Below are positions 33,095-42,138 of a DNA stretch of 64,000 nt, piece after piece (position 1 is the first letter of the stretch; every line of letters starts with the position of its first letter). The notes beneath the pieces are model-generated. The model was given only the letters and a program-made list of their open reading frames with translations, had not been told where the DNA came from and did no database searches. A program made the position numbers and the translations under genes. This stretch comes from SIG607 sp045648445 (GTDB lineage Bacteria; Bacillota; Clostridia; Oscillospirales; Acutalibacteraceae): NCBI GenBank assembly GCA_045648445.1, contig JAZRNY010000034.1, positions 36,699 through 100,698 on the forward strand, written 5' to 3'.

Positions 33095-34384
33095 ATGAAC
33101 AATTTTTATTTAAAACCAAAGTTTTTCGAAACTATTAAAAATTATAGCGGCGCACAGGTTGTTAAAGACCTTACTGCAGGTATTATAGTTGCCATTATAG
33201 CGCTTCCTTTATCTATAGCCCTTGCACTTGCAAGTGGAGTTGAACCTGCACAGGGTATTTATACTGCAATTGCGGCAGGTTTTTTTGTAGCCCTTTTAGG
33301 TGGTAGCAGAGTGCAAATTGCCGGTCCTACCGCCGCATTTGCAACCATAGTTGCAGGAGTTGTTGCAGAGCAGGGAATGGACGGATTGTTTATTGCAACC
33401 GTTATGGCAGGTATTATACTTATATTAATGGGTATATTAAAACTTGGCAGTCTCATACGCTTTATTCCTAAAACCGTTACCGTTGGTTTTACAGGCGGTA
33501 TAGCAGTTACCATACTTTTAGGTCAGGTTAAAGACTTTTTCGGCATAACCTATGCCGAAGGTGTTAAACCTATTGAAACTATTGAAAAAATCGAAGCCAA
33601 TATTCATCATTTTGCTTCTTTTAAGTGGGAAGCACTTGTTATAGGTATAATTAGTCTTGCCGTTTTAATTATTTATCCGAAACTTGAAAAGAAAATACCA
33701 CCCTCACTTATTGCGGTTATATTAGGCGCTTTACTGGTAGGACTTGTTCCGCTTTTCTCTGCAAACGTTTCTACTATCGGTGACCTATATAATATTCCCA
33801 AAGGTCTTCCTAAGGTTGATTTTGGAGGCATTGAATTTACTAAAGAAAAAATAATTGCCGTTATACCAAATGCTGTTACAATTGCGCTTCTTGCAGGTGT
33901 TGAATCACTTCTTTCCTGTGTGGTTGCAGACGGAATGATAGACGATAAACATAATTCCAATGCAGAATTAGTAGGTCAGGGCGTTGCAAATATTGCCTCT
34001 GTATTCTTTGGCGGTATCCCTGCTACGGGTGCTATTGCAAGAACTGCCGCTAATATTAAAAACGGCGGTAGAACTCCGATTGCTGCAATGGTTCATTCGG
34101 TAGTGCTTCTTTTGGTGTTGCTTGTGTTAATGCCATACGCAAAACTTATCCCAATGCCTGTTATTGCCGCTATTTTGTTTATTGTGGCGTATAATATGAG
34201 TGAATGGCGTCATTTTGTCGCTATTTATAAAACTAAGCGTATAGACGAAATTTTAGTACTTACGGTTACCTTTGTTCTAACGGTAGTTTTCGATTTGGTG
34301 GTTGCAATTGTTGCGGGTATGATTCTTTACGCCGTTACTTTACTTATCAAAAAAATCTTTAAAAAAGAGGGTGTCAAAAATTAA
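33095..34384 (+). CDS. SulP family anion transporter lacking a STAS domain
   Basis: A 429-residue membrane protein with about 11-12 hydrophobic segments and the SulP signature ALPLSIALALASGVEPAQGIYT near residue 40. SulP proteins carry sulfate, bicarbonate or other anions. Typical members have a C-terminal cytoplasmic STAS domain and exceed 550 residues; this one stops after the last membrane segment, as some bacterial members do. The substrate is unknown. The end overlaps the next gene by 14 bases, suggesting joint expression with the chromate transporter pair. Confidence 0.88.
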   Translation: MNNFYLKPKFFETIKNYSGAQVVKDLTAGIIVAIIALPLSIALALASGVEPAQGIYTAIAAGFFVALLGGSRVQIAGPTAAFATIVAGVVAEQGMDGLFIATVMAGIILILMGILKLGSLIRFIPKTVTVGFTGGIAVTILLGQVKDFFGITYAEGVKPIETIEKIEANIHHFASFKWEALVIGIISLAVLIIYPKLEKKIPPSLIAVILGALLVGLVPLFSANVSTIGDLYNIPKGLPKVDFGGIEFTKEKIIAVIPNAVTIALLAGVESLLSCVVADGMIDDKHNSNAELVGQGVANIASVFFGGIPATGAIARTAANIKNGGRTPIAAMVHSVVLLLVLLVLMPYAKLIPMPVIAAILFIVAYNMSEWRHFVAIYKTKRIDEILVLTVTFVLTVVFDLVVAIVAGMILYAVTLLIKKIFKKEGVKN

Positions 34385-34943
34385 AGGAAAATTTAAAAAG
34401 GCATTTCAACTTTTTATTGTATTCTTTAAAATAGGCGCTTTTACCTTTGGCGGCGGCTATGCCATGATTCCTCTTATTCAGCGTGAGGTCAGCGAAAATA
34501 AAAAATGGGTTACCGATGACGACGTGCTTGATATTATCGCCATTGCCGAATCAACACCGGGGCCTATTGCCATAAATTCCGCTACCTTCGTAGGATACAG
34601 AGTATGTGGATTTTGGGGAAGTTTTTTCGCAACGTTGGGTGTTGTGCTTCCTTCCTTTATTATAATACTTGCTATTTCTGCCATCTTAAATGAATTTGGC
34701 GATTTAAAGCCCGTTCAGTATGCCTTTAACGGTATCAGAGCAGGTGTGTTGGCGCTACTCTTTAAGGCACTTTGGACAATGTATAAAAAATGCCCCAAGG
34801 GTGCGGTTTCTTATATAGTTATGGCGGCTTCCTTCCTGCTTACTGCGGTTTTAGACCTGCCCGTCCTTTACGTGCTTATCGGTTGCGCAGTGTTTGGACT
34901 TGTTACTTCTCTTATAATAGACAGGAGGAGTAAGAATAAATGA
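34371..34943 (+). CDS. Chromate transporter, N-terminal-half type (CHR family)
   Basis: 190 residues starting with GTG. The CHR signature FKIGAFTFGGGYAMIPLI lies near residues 16-33, followed by ESTPGPIAINSATFVG. CHR proteins export chromate in some bacteria; in Clostridia the native substrate is often unknown. Short-chain CHR proteins work as pairs of half-size subunits, and the second half lies immediately downstream. Confidence 0.88.
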   Translation: MSKIKGKFKKAFQLFIVFFKIGAFTFGGGYAMIPLIQREVSENKKWVTDDDVLDIIAIAESTPGPIAINSATFVGYRVCGFWGSFFATLGVVLPSFIIILAISAILNEFGDLKPVQYAFNGIRAGVLALLFKALWTMYKKCPKGAVSYIVMAASFLLTAVLDLPVLYVLIGCAVFGLVTSLIIDRRSKNK

Positions 34944-35506
34944 TTTATTTAAAACTATTTTTAACCTTCTTTAAAATAGGTCTTTTTACTTTTGGCGGCG
35001 GTTATGCAATGCTTCCGTTAATTGAAGAGGAAATATTGGCAAACCAATGGATGCCAATGGAACAACTTGTAAACTTTATTGCTGTCAGCGAATCAACTCC
35101 GGGTCCTTTTGCCATAAATATTGCAACCTACGTAGGAAGTCAGGTGGCAGATATCGGAGTGCTAGGTTCTGCTTGTGCAACTCTTGGCGTGGTTATGCCA
35201 TCCTTTATTATAATTTTAATAGTTGCTAAAATTTATGATAAATTTAAAAATAGTAAAACCGTAAAGGGTGTTATGACCGGACTTAAACCTGCCGTTGTAG
35301 GACTTATTGCTAATGCTATAATTTCTATTGCTATAAGCGTACTTTTTCCTGAAAGTGTTACCTTGGCAGTTTTCAAAACTGCTCAGACCTACGTTAGTAT
35401 CGGTATTTGCGCCGTAGCAACGGTACTTGCCTTTAAAAAGGTGCACCCCATAATTATAATTCTTCTTTCCGCCGCCGCAGGAATAATCAGCGGATATTTA
35501 TTGTAA
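34940..35506 (+). CDS. Chromate transporter, second half (CHR family)
   Basis: 188 residues homologous to the upstream subunit (FFKIGLFTFGGGYAMLPLIEEE and ESTPGPFAINIATYVGSQV). It overlaps the first half by 4 bases (ATGA), so a heteromeric transporter made at equal dose is likely. A terminator follows. Confidence 0.88.
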   Translation: MIYLKLFLTFFKIGLFTFGGGYAMLPLIEEEILANQWMPMEQLVNFIAVSESTPGPFAINIATYVGSQVADIGVLGSACATLGVVMPSFIIILIVAKIYDKFKNSKTVKGVMTGLKPAVVGLIANAIISIAISVLFPESVTLAVFKTAQTYVSIGICAVATVLAFKKVHPIIIILLSAAAGIISGYLL

Positions 35507-35515
35507 ATATAAATA

Positions 35516-35553
35516 AAATCAGCGATTTCACTTTGTTGAAATTGCTGATTTTT
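35516..35553 (+). terminator. Terminator of the SulP/CHR operon
   Basis: AAAATCAGCGATTTCA pairs with TGAAATTGCTGATTTT with one mismatch, followed by T-rich sequence. Confidence 0.88.
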
Positions 35554-35695
35554 AAAATTGTTGTCACAAAATGGTCTTTTGTTTCGTTATAAATAATAGA
35601 AGGGTTAAAAATAGTTGTGCTTATCCTAAAATATGTTACATTAAATATAGGAGCACTACTTCCTTTGAAGTTATGTTTAAAATGGAGGAATAATA

Positions 35696-37339
35696 ATGAA
35701 AAAAATAATATCGGTAATAATTTCTTTTGTTTTTGTGTTTATGTCAACTATATTGCCGGCTACTTTTGTTTCTTCGCTGTCTATTTACGACGGTTTTCCC
35801 GTAGAAGGATATTACATATATAACGTGTATGAATCAGAAGTTACGATTTGGGACGTGGATACTTCTATAAGTGGTGACGTTATTATACCTTCGACTTTAG
35901 GCGGTTATCCTGTAACCGATATTTACAGTAATGCATTTAGTGGATGCTCATTAATAGAGAGCGTAACAATACCTGAGAGTGTTGTAAGTATTGGTGGAAG
36001 TGTGTTTCAGGGGTGCTATAAAATCAGCACAATCAACATTCCGGACAGCGTGACAAGTATTGGAGGCTCAGCCTTTGAGGATACTCTATGGTATAAAAAT
36101 CAACCGGATGGGGTTATATATGCAGGTAAAGTTGCTTATCGTTATAAGGGAAATTGCCCCAAAAATATAAAAATAAAAGAAGGTATTGTCGGTATAGGAG
36201 TTAATGCCTTTGAGAATTGCGCTGAGCTTGAAAGTATTGTTATTCCTCAGGGTGCGAAATATATAGACTCATATGCATTTTCGGGATGTACTTCATTAAA
36301 GGAGATATCCGTTCCTGATAGTATGTTCTATGTAAGTAATTTAGCACTTTACGATACGGCTTGGTATAACAGCCTATCTGATGGGCCTGTTTACTTAGGC
36401 AGTATGTTCATTGAATATAAAGGCGATTGTCCCAAAATTGTTGAAATTAAGGATGGTACTACTTCTATTACGGCTAGTGGTTTTTATGATAGTATGGAAC
36501 TTGAGAAAGTAATAATACCCGACAGCGTAACATATATAGGCGACAGAGCTTTTGGGAATTGCATAAAGCTCACCGATATAACTATTCCAAATGGCGTTAC
36601 GTATATTGGGAGTTATGCTTTTTATTATTGCACCTCGCTTGAAACTATTGTTATTCCCGATAGCGTTAACCAATTAGGTGAATATTTATTTCGTGCAAGC
36701 AGTACTTTAAAAAACGTTACTTTATCTAAAAATTTAACAAAAATTAACACAGGGCTTTTTGCAGGGTGTAATGCGCTTGAAAGCGTAGTTATTCCTGATG
36801 GCGTTACAAGGTTATGTTATCGGGCATTTCAGTTATGCGAAAACCTTGACAATGTTGTAATTCCGGATAGTTGTAAAGTTATCGAAGATACGGCTTTTTC
36901 ATCATGCAAAAATCTAACAACTATAAGCATTCCTAAAAGTGTTGAAGTAATAGAGGAAGGCGCTTTTAACGATTGCAATGCCATTGATACAGTATTCTAT
37001 TCCGGTGATGAATCGGATAAAGAAAATATTAGTATAAATGGTTACAATGACGGATTAACGAACGCTCATTGGTATTATAATGCATGTATAGGAAGCGCAG
37101 AACACAGCTATGATGAACTTGGCAGATGTAATATTTGCAAAGATACACTTTATGTTTTAGGTGACGTTAACGGTAATGACAGTGTTGATAGTACCGATTT
37201 GGCACTTATTAAGCTGTTTCTTGCTGGTATAAATGAACTTGACGAAACGGGAACACTTGCAGGAGATTTGAATGAGGATGGAGAAGTTAATACTACCGAC
37301 CTTGCTAAGTTAAAACTGATGCTCGCGGGAATAGAATAA
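35696..37339 (+). CDS. Secreted LRR (BspA-like) protein with dockerin
   Basis: 547 residues starting after GGAGG. Signal peptide (about 1-28), roughly 12 LRR_5 repeats less regular than in the larger paralogue (units such as VTYIGSYAFYYCTSLETIVIPDS), interrupted by two WYxxxxDGxxYxGxxxxxYKGxCP insert units, a short Cys-rich stretch, then a type I dockerin with DVNGNDSVDSTD and DLNEDGEVNTTD loops and the same LKLxLAGIE end as the first LRR/dockerin protein. It is probably a cell-surface or cohesin-bound adhesin or binding protein. Confidence 0.9.
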   Translation: MKKIISVIISFVFVFMSTILPATFVSSLSIYDGFPVEGYYIYNVYESEVTIWDVDTSISGDVIIPSTLGGYPVTDIYSNAFSGCSLIESVTIPESVVSIGGSVFQGCYKISTINIPDSVTSIGGSAFEDTLWYKNQPDGVIYAGKVAYRYKGNCPKNIKIKEGIVGIGVNAFENCAELESIVIPQGAKYIDSYAFSGCTSLKEISVPDSMFYVSNLALYDTAWYNSLSDGPVYLGSMFIEYKGDCPKIVEIKDGTTSITASGFYDSMELEKVIIPDSVTYIGDRAFGNCIKLTDITIPNGVTYIGSYAFYYCTSLETIVIPDSVNQLGEYLFRASSTLKNVTLSKNLTKINTGLFAGCNALESVVIPDGVTRLCYRAFQLCENLDNVVIPDSCKVIEDTAFSSCKNLTTISIPKSVEVIEEGAFNDCNAIDTVFYSGDESDKENISINGYNDGLTNAHWYYNACIGSAEHSYDELGRCNICKDTLYVLGDVNGNDSVDSTDLALIKLFLAGINELDETGTLAGDLNEDGEVNTTDLAKLKLMLAGIE

Positions 37340-37346
37340 AAATTAA

Positions 37347-37379
37347 AGAAGTGAGGGATTTTCCTCACTTCTTTTTTTA
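37347..37379. terminator. Bidirectional terminator between the second LRR gene and the DUF218 gene
   Basis: AAGAAGTGAGG pairs perfectly with CCTCACTTCTT and a T tract follows. The stop codon of the convergent DUF218 gene sits in that tract. Confidence 0.93.
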
Positions 37380-38054
37380 ATCCTGTGTTAAATTGCCATC
37401 ACCGCTAATGGGGATGGCTTCGCCCAAGTATTTGGGTTTAGGTTTAATAATAGTATAAAGAAAATCCTTGTTTCGTGCGATTATTTCGCGTATATCACGG
37501 TAGGTTTGTCCTCGGTAAGTGTGATAATCACTTGCTACACCGTAAGCCTCTAAACCTAATTTTCTGGCTATAAGTAAAGCACGGGAAAGGTGATATTCTT
37601 GAGTGACTATTATAACCTTTTTTGCTTTAAATACTTCTTTTGCCCTGTAAATGCTATCGTAGGTGCAAAAGCCTGCATGGTCCATAAAAATATCTTCGGA
37701 CACAATTCCTGAATCCAGCGCGTATTGCTTCATCGTCTGAACTTCGTTATATTCCTTTTGACCATGGTCGCCACTCATAATTATTTTTGGTGCTGAGCCG
37801 TTTTGGTACAGTTCAACACCGCGTTTGAGCCGGTCAGAAAGCATATCACTCGGCGTACCGTTAGGACGTACTAAACAACCTAAAACAATAATACAGTCAA
37901 CGTCAGAAAGATTAGATGCTTGAGTTGATGAAATTATCTGCTTTTTGGCTGAAGTGACAACGTAAGCATTTATGGCAAGGGCATAAATGCCCACTATAAT
38001 TGCAAATGCCAAAAGAAAAATTATTGCTTTTTTAAAAAACTTAAATGATTTCAT
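37377..38054 (-). CDS. YdcF/SanA-like DUF218 membrane-anchored protein
   Basis: 225 residues with an N-terminal membrane anchor (about 8-30) and a DUF218 domain: DCIIVLGC, KIIMSGDHG, the acidic NEVQTMKQYA region and QEYHLSRALLIA. The SanA/ElyC/YdcF family is linked to envelope integrity and peptidoglycan or polyprenyl-linked precursors, with unclear chemistry. GAGG precedes the ATG. It ends the recG operon. Confidence 0.85.
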   Translation of the reverse strand: MKSFKFFKKAIIFLLAFAIIVGIYALAINAYVVTSAKKQIISSTQASNLSDVDCIIVLGCLVRPNGTPSDMLSDRLKRGVELYQNGSAPKIIMSGDHGQKEYNEVQTMKQYALDSGIVSEDIFMDHAGFCTYDSIYRAKEVFKAKKVIIVTQEYHLSRALLIARKLGLEAYGVASDYHTYRGQTYRDIREIIARNKDFLYTIIKPKPKYLGEAIPISGDGNLTQD

Positions 38055-38064
38055 AGTATTATCC

Positions 38065-40080
38065 TCAATTTAGACTGTTTTTTAGCAGTGCGTCAACCTC
38101 TTTTTTAAGAAATTTATGAATAGGTAAACTTAAATTGCTGTCCTTTTGAATAACCGATTGCGCCGCTATGGAGGAAATTCGCAGAAGTTCCATATCATTA
38201 CTTAAATCGGCAATTTTAAGTTCGGGAAGTCCGTGTTGGCGATGTCCCATAAAATCACCGGGGCCTCTGAGTTTTAAGTCTTCGTCGGCGATTTTAAATC
38301 CGTCGGTAGTAGAACACATAATTTTAAGTCGTGAATTGTTTTTGGCGTCAGATATAAAAACACAGGTTGATTTGTGTGCGCCGCGGCCAATTCTGCCTCT
38401 AAGTTGGTGAAGTTGGCTAAGTCCGAAACGTTCGGCATTTTCAATAACCATAACGGTAGAATTAGGAACGTCAATACCGACTTCAATGACGGTGGTACAA
38501 ACGAGAAGATTTATTTTACCCGATTTAAAGTCTGACATAACCAAGTCTTTTTCATTTGCCTTCATTTTTCCGTGAAGAAGTCCTACACTATAGTCCTTAA
38601 ATGCATTTTGCCGTAGTTCTTCAAATAGTTCCTCAGCGGAATGTAATTGATTATCGTTTTCTTCAACGGCAGGGCAGACGATATATGCTTGTCTGCCTTC
38701 GTTTAAGTTTTTCTTTATAAAATTATAAACCCTGTCCCTAAGTTCATCGGTAACGCTGTAAGTGTCAATAACCTGACGGTTTTTTGGATATTCGTCAATT
38801 ATGCTTAAATCAAGGTCGCCGTATATGATAAGACCCAGTGTTCTTGGTATTGGTGTTGCAGACATAACCAGATGGTGGGTAAATTCTCCCTTTTTCGATA
38901 ATTTTGCACGTTGCGCAACGCCAAAGCGGTGTTGTTCGTCGGTTATAACTAGGGCTAAGTTTTTAAAATTAACCCAATCGCTTATAAGAGCGTGTGTACC
39001 GACTGCAACGTCAATTTCACCTTTTAAAAGTTGTTCTTTAAGTTTTTTACGCTTGGAAACGGTAAGAGAACCTGTGAAAAGCCCTACTTTTATGCCTGTG
39101 CCTTCAAAAAACTCGCTGAAACTGTTAAAGTGCTGTTCGGCAAGTATTTCGGTTGGAGCCATAATGGCCGCCTGAAAACCGTTTTTTGCTACCGTATGGC
39201 AAAGGGCGGCGGCAACTGCTGTTTTACCGCTGCCAACGTCTCCTTGTACAAGTCTATTTAAGGAAGAACCGTTTTGCATATCTGATAGACATTCCTTTGT
39301 TACCTTTATCTGAGCAGATGTAGGTGCAAAGGGAAGCCTTGCAAAAAATTCGTCGGTATAGTCTTTTTTTATTACAATACCGTTTTTGTTTTTATTTGCG
39401 CTTTTTAAAAAAGAATATGCCGTTTGCAAAGTGAATAGTTCTTCGAAAACAAGTCGTTTTTTTGCAGCATTTAAGGCTGATTGACTTAAAGGAAAATGTA
39501 TGTTGTTTATGGCATATTCAAGGTCGCAAAGACCGTATTTTTTGCGTATTTCTTCGGGGATAGGATCGTCACTAACCCCTAGTGGTAACGCGGCTTTAAC
39601 GCAGTTTTTAATAATGCTTGAAGTAATACCGCTTTTAAGTGGGTAAACTGCCTGAATTTTAGGCTCGTTTTCAAAAATTACGGTAGGACAGGCAAGGGTT
39701 AAATCAAAAAGATTTCCCGTCACTTTGCCCGAAAAACTGTAGTTTACGTTCCTTTTTAAATAAAAGGGCATTTGTTTTTTGTGATAAAGAATTACTTTCA
39801 GGTCAGCCGTGCCGTCGTTTATATAAAAGGTGGAACGCGAAACGGGCTGACGGTAAAGGGGCTCGGTTTTAACGGTTGAATTAATTTTGCCGCGAACGGT
39901 GAAATTTAATTCCGGAATAAGATTTTTAATAGGAGTTATAACACTGTAATCGTTATAACTTCTTGGATAATAACGCAAAAGGGCATCGACAGAGTCAATG
40001 CCCAACTTACGCAGTAAGTCGGCACGTTTTTCGCCGATACCCCTAATACTTAAAATACTTCTGGTTTCTTTTGTTTCCAT
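38065..40080 (-). CDS. recG: ATP-dependent DNA helicase RecG
   Basis: RecG reverses stalled forks and branch-migrates Holliday junctions. 671 residues: an N-terminal HhH-like start (IRGIGEKRADLLRKLGIDSV), an OB 'wedge' domain (about 60-160), Walker A GDVGSGKT, the motif II variant TDEQHRFG, and the C-terminal LHQLRGRIGRG motif. The length is normal. It starts one base after the upstream gene ends, typical of the yloU-fakA-recG cluster of Firmicutes. Confidence 0.97.
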   Translation of the reverse strand: METKETRSILSIRGIGEKRADLLRKLGIDSVDALLRYYPRSYNDYSVITPIKNLIPELNFTVRGKINSTVKTEPLYRQPVSRSTFYINDGTADLKVILYHKKQMPFYLKRNVNYSFSGKVTGNLFDLTLACPTVIFENEPKIQAVYPLKSGITSSIIKNCVKAALPLGVSDDPIPEEIRKKYGLCDLEYAINNIHFPLSQSALNAAKKRLVFEELFTLQTAYSFLKSANKNKNGIVIKKDYTDEFFARLPFAPTSAQIKVTKECLSDMQNGSSLNRLVQGDVGSGKTAVAAALCHTVAKNGFQAAIMAPTEILAEQHFNSFSEFFEGTGIKVGLFTGSLTVSKRKKLKEQLLKGEIDVAVGTHALISDWVNFKNLALVITDEQHRFGVAQRAKLSKKGEFTHHLVMSATPIPRTLGLIIYGDLDLSIIDEYPKNRQVIDTYSVTDELRDRVYNFIKKNLNEGRQAYIVCPAVEENDNQLHSAEELFEELRQNAFKDYSVGLLHGKMKANEKDLVMSDFKSGKINLLVCTTVIEVGIDVPNSTVMVIENAERFGLSQLHQLRGRIGRGAHKSTCVFISDAKNNSRLKIMCSTTDGFKIADEDLKLRGPGDFMGHRQHGLPELKIADLSNDMELLRISSIAAQSVIQKDSNLSLPIHKFLKKEVDALLKNSLN

Positions 40081-40081
40081 A

Positions 40082-41755
40082 TTATTCTACCGAGAGGAAG
40101 AAATAATAGATGGGTTGACCGCCGCGAATTACAGTGATTTCCACCTTGTCACTGAATTTTGCATTAAGGTCAGATTCAATTCTCTTTGCTTGAACGTCGC
40201 TAACGTCTTCACCGTAAATAACGGTAAGGAATTCGCTATCGCGTTTAAGCATTACTTTAACGAGACGGGCAACGGACTTTTCAAGGTCGGTTTCGGTAAA
40301 GGCGATTTTTCCGTTGTTCATACAAAGAAGTTCGCCTTTTTTAATTTTGTGACCGTCAAAATCGGAATCACGTGCCGCAAATGTGATTTGTCCGGTTGCA
40401 ATTTTTTCACAAGCCTCAGCCATAGTAATAGCGTTTTTATTATCATCTTGTTCAGGGTCGAAAGCCAACATAGCCGAAATACCCTGAGGAATTGTACGTG
40501 AATGAATAACAATAACCTTTCTGGTGCTAAGAGGAATTGCCTGTTCTGCCGCCATGATGATGTTCTTGTTGTTTGGAAGAACAAATACGGTTTCAGCAGG
40601 TGTAGATTCAATAGCGCGGAGAATGTCATCGGTACTGGGGTTCATAGTTTGACCGCCGCTAACCAAAGTGTCAACGCCTAAATCTTTAAATAATTCTTCA
40701 AGACCGTCGCCTGCGCATACAGAAACAAAACCAACGGGATTTTCTTTTTCTGCAGGGGTATAGGTTTCGGTGCGTGTGCTGTTTTGAGCAGGTTTTTTGG
40801 CAGCATTATTGCTGTCGTGTTTAGCCTTTTCATGTTGGTCACGCATATTTTCAATTTTTAAATGAACAAGTGAACCAAAGGTAAGGGCATTTTCAATAGC
40901 GTTACCCGGATGGTCGGTATGAACGTGAACCTTAATGATTTCTTCGTCGTCTACTACAACAACGCAGTCACCGATAGTTTCAAGATAGGCACGAAGTTCT
41001 GCAGGTTCCTTCTGAACTTCTTCATTGCGGTTTACAATAAATTCGGTACAGTAGGTAAAGGTGATTTCGCCTTCAAATTCACCGGCTGCATTTCTTTCGG
41101 TGGGTTCTTCTTCCTGAGCAACTTCTGCATTAGAAGAAGTGATAATAACACCATCCTTGAATACTGAATACATACCCTCTAAAATTACCACAAATCCCAT
41201 ACCGCCTGCGTCAACAACGCCAGCCTTTTTAAGAACGGGAAGGATTTCAGGTGTTTCGGCTAAAGCCTTTTTAGCGCCTTCTAATGCTGCTTCAAATACA
41301 CCAATGGTATCAAGACCGTTTTTATATGCTTTTTCAGCATATTCGCCGGCAACTCTGGCAACTGTAAGAATGGTGCCTTCGGTAGGTTTCATAACAGCCT
41401 TATACGCTGCTTCAACACCCAACTTAAAAGCGTTCTTTAAATTTTCGGGAGTAACCTCGTCATAACCTTTAAAACCGTTTGCAAAACCGCGGAAGAGAAG
41501 GGAAGTAATAACACCTGAGTTTCCACGTGCGCCGCGAAGTAATGCGGAAGCGGTAATACTTGCAACCTTTCCTGCGCCTTCGCCTTCAATACGGGAAAGT
41601 TCACGGGCAGCGTTTGAAAGGGTCATAGACATATTGGTACCGGTATCGCCATCAGGCACCGGAAATACGTTTAAATCGTCAACCTGTTTCTGCTTATTAG
41701 AAATATTGTTGGCGGCAGAGATAATTGCATCTCTAAGAATGTTTCCGTTAAACAT
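40082..41755 (-). CDS. fakA: DAK2-domain fatty acid kinase subunit, FakA/YloV-like
   Basis: 557 residues: an N-terminal DAK2 (DhaL) ATP-binding domain with FPVPDGDTGTNM (about 30-42) coordinating magnesium, then the FakA middle and C-terminal domains (about 220-557). FakA with a FakB lipid-binding partner phosphorylates exogenous fatty acids for phospholipid synthesis; no fakB (DegV) gene is in the window. The start is the ATG 5 bases after GAGGTG, chosen over an in-frame TTG at that site. Confidence 0.9.
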   Translation of the reverse strand: MFNGNILRDAIISAANNISNKQKQVDDLNVFPVPDGDTGTNMSMTLSNAARELSRIEGEGAGKVASITASALLRGARGNSGVITSLLFRGFANGFKGYDEVTPENLKNAFKLGVEAAYKAVMKPTEGTILTVARVAGEYAEKAYKNGLDTIGVFEAALEGAKKALAETPEILPVLKKAGVVDAGGMGFVVILEGMYSVFKDGVIITSSNAEVAQEEEPTERNAAGEFEGEITFTYCTEFIVNRNEEVQKEPAELRAYLETIGDCVVVVDDEEIIKVHVHTDHPGNAIENALTFGSLVHLKIENMRDQHEKAKHDSNNAAKKPAQNSTRTETYTPAEKENPVGFVSVCAGDGLEELFKDLGVDTLVSGGQTMNPSTDDILRAIESTPAETVFVLPNNKNIIMAAEQAIPLSTRKVIVIHSRTIPQGISAMLAFDPEQDDNKNAITMAEACEKIATGQITFAARDSDFDGHKIKKGELLCMNNGKIAFTETDLEKSVARLVKVMLKRDSEFLTVIYGEDVSDVQAKRIESDLNAKFSDKVEITVIRGGQPIYYFFLSVE

Positions 41756-41767
41756 AGAACACCTCAA

Positions 41768-42118
41768 TTATTCTTTTATACCGTCAACCTTGACAGTTAC
41801 TTTTTTAACCTGTATGCCGGTAGTTTCGGCAACAACATATTTAACCTTGTGAACAATGCTTTTGGCAATGGCATTAATGTTCATTCCGTATGTTACAACA
41901 ATGTGAATAACAACATTTATTTGATCGGCATTTCCTGTTACGGTAACACCCTTTTCGAGTTTTTCTTTTTTGGAAATAAGACCGAATAGACGCTGTTTTC
42001 TGCCATTAGGCATCATACCTGCTACACCAAAACAAGATGTTACTGCCTGACCAATGAGTTTTGAAAGATATTCTTTGGAAAGGGTAACGGTGCCGGTCAT
42101 AGTTTCGTAAGAAATCAT
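41768..42118 (-). CDS. Asp23/Gls24 family protein, YloU-like
   Basis: 116 residues of the Asp23 family (GTVTLSKEYLSKLIGQAVTSCFGVAGM start and a C-terminal VKKVTVKVDGI strand). YloU-type members occur beside fakA in most Firmicutes; a role in envelope or lipid homeostasis is assumed. AGGAGG precedes the ATG, and 12 bases separate it from fakA. Confidence 0.92.
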   Translation of the reverse strand: MISYETMTGTVTLSKEYLSKLIGQAVTSCFGVAGMMPNGRKQRLFGLISKKEKLEKGVTVTGNADQINVVIHIVVTYGMNINAIAKSIVHKVKYVVAETTGIQVKKVTVKVDGIKE

Positions 42119-42138
42119 AGTGTAACCTCCTAAATTAG

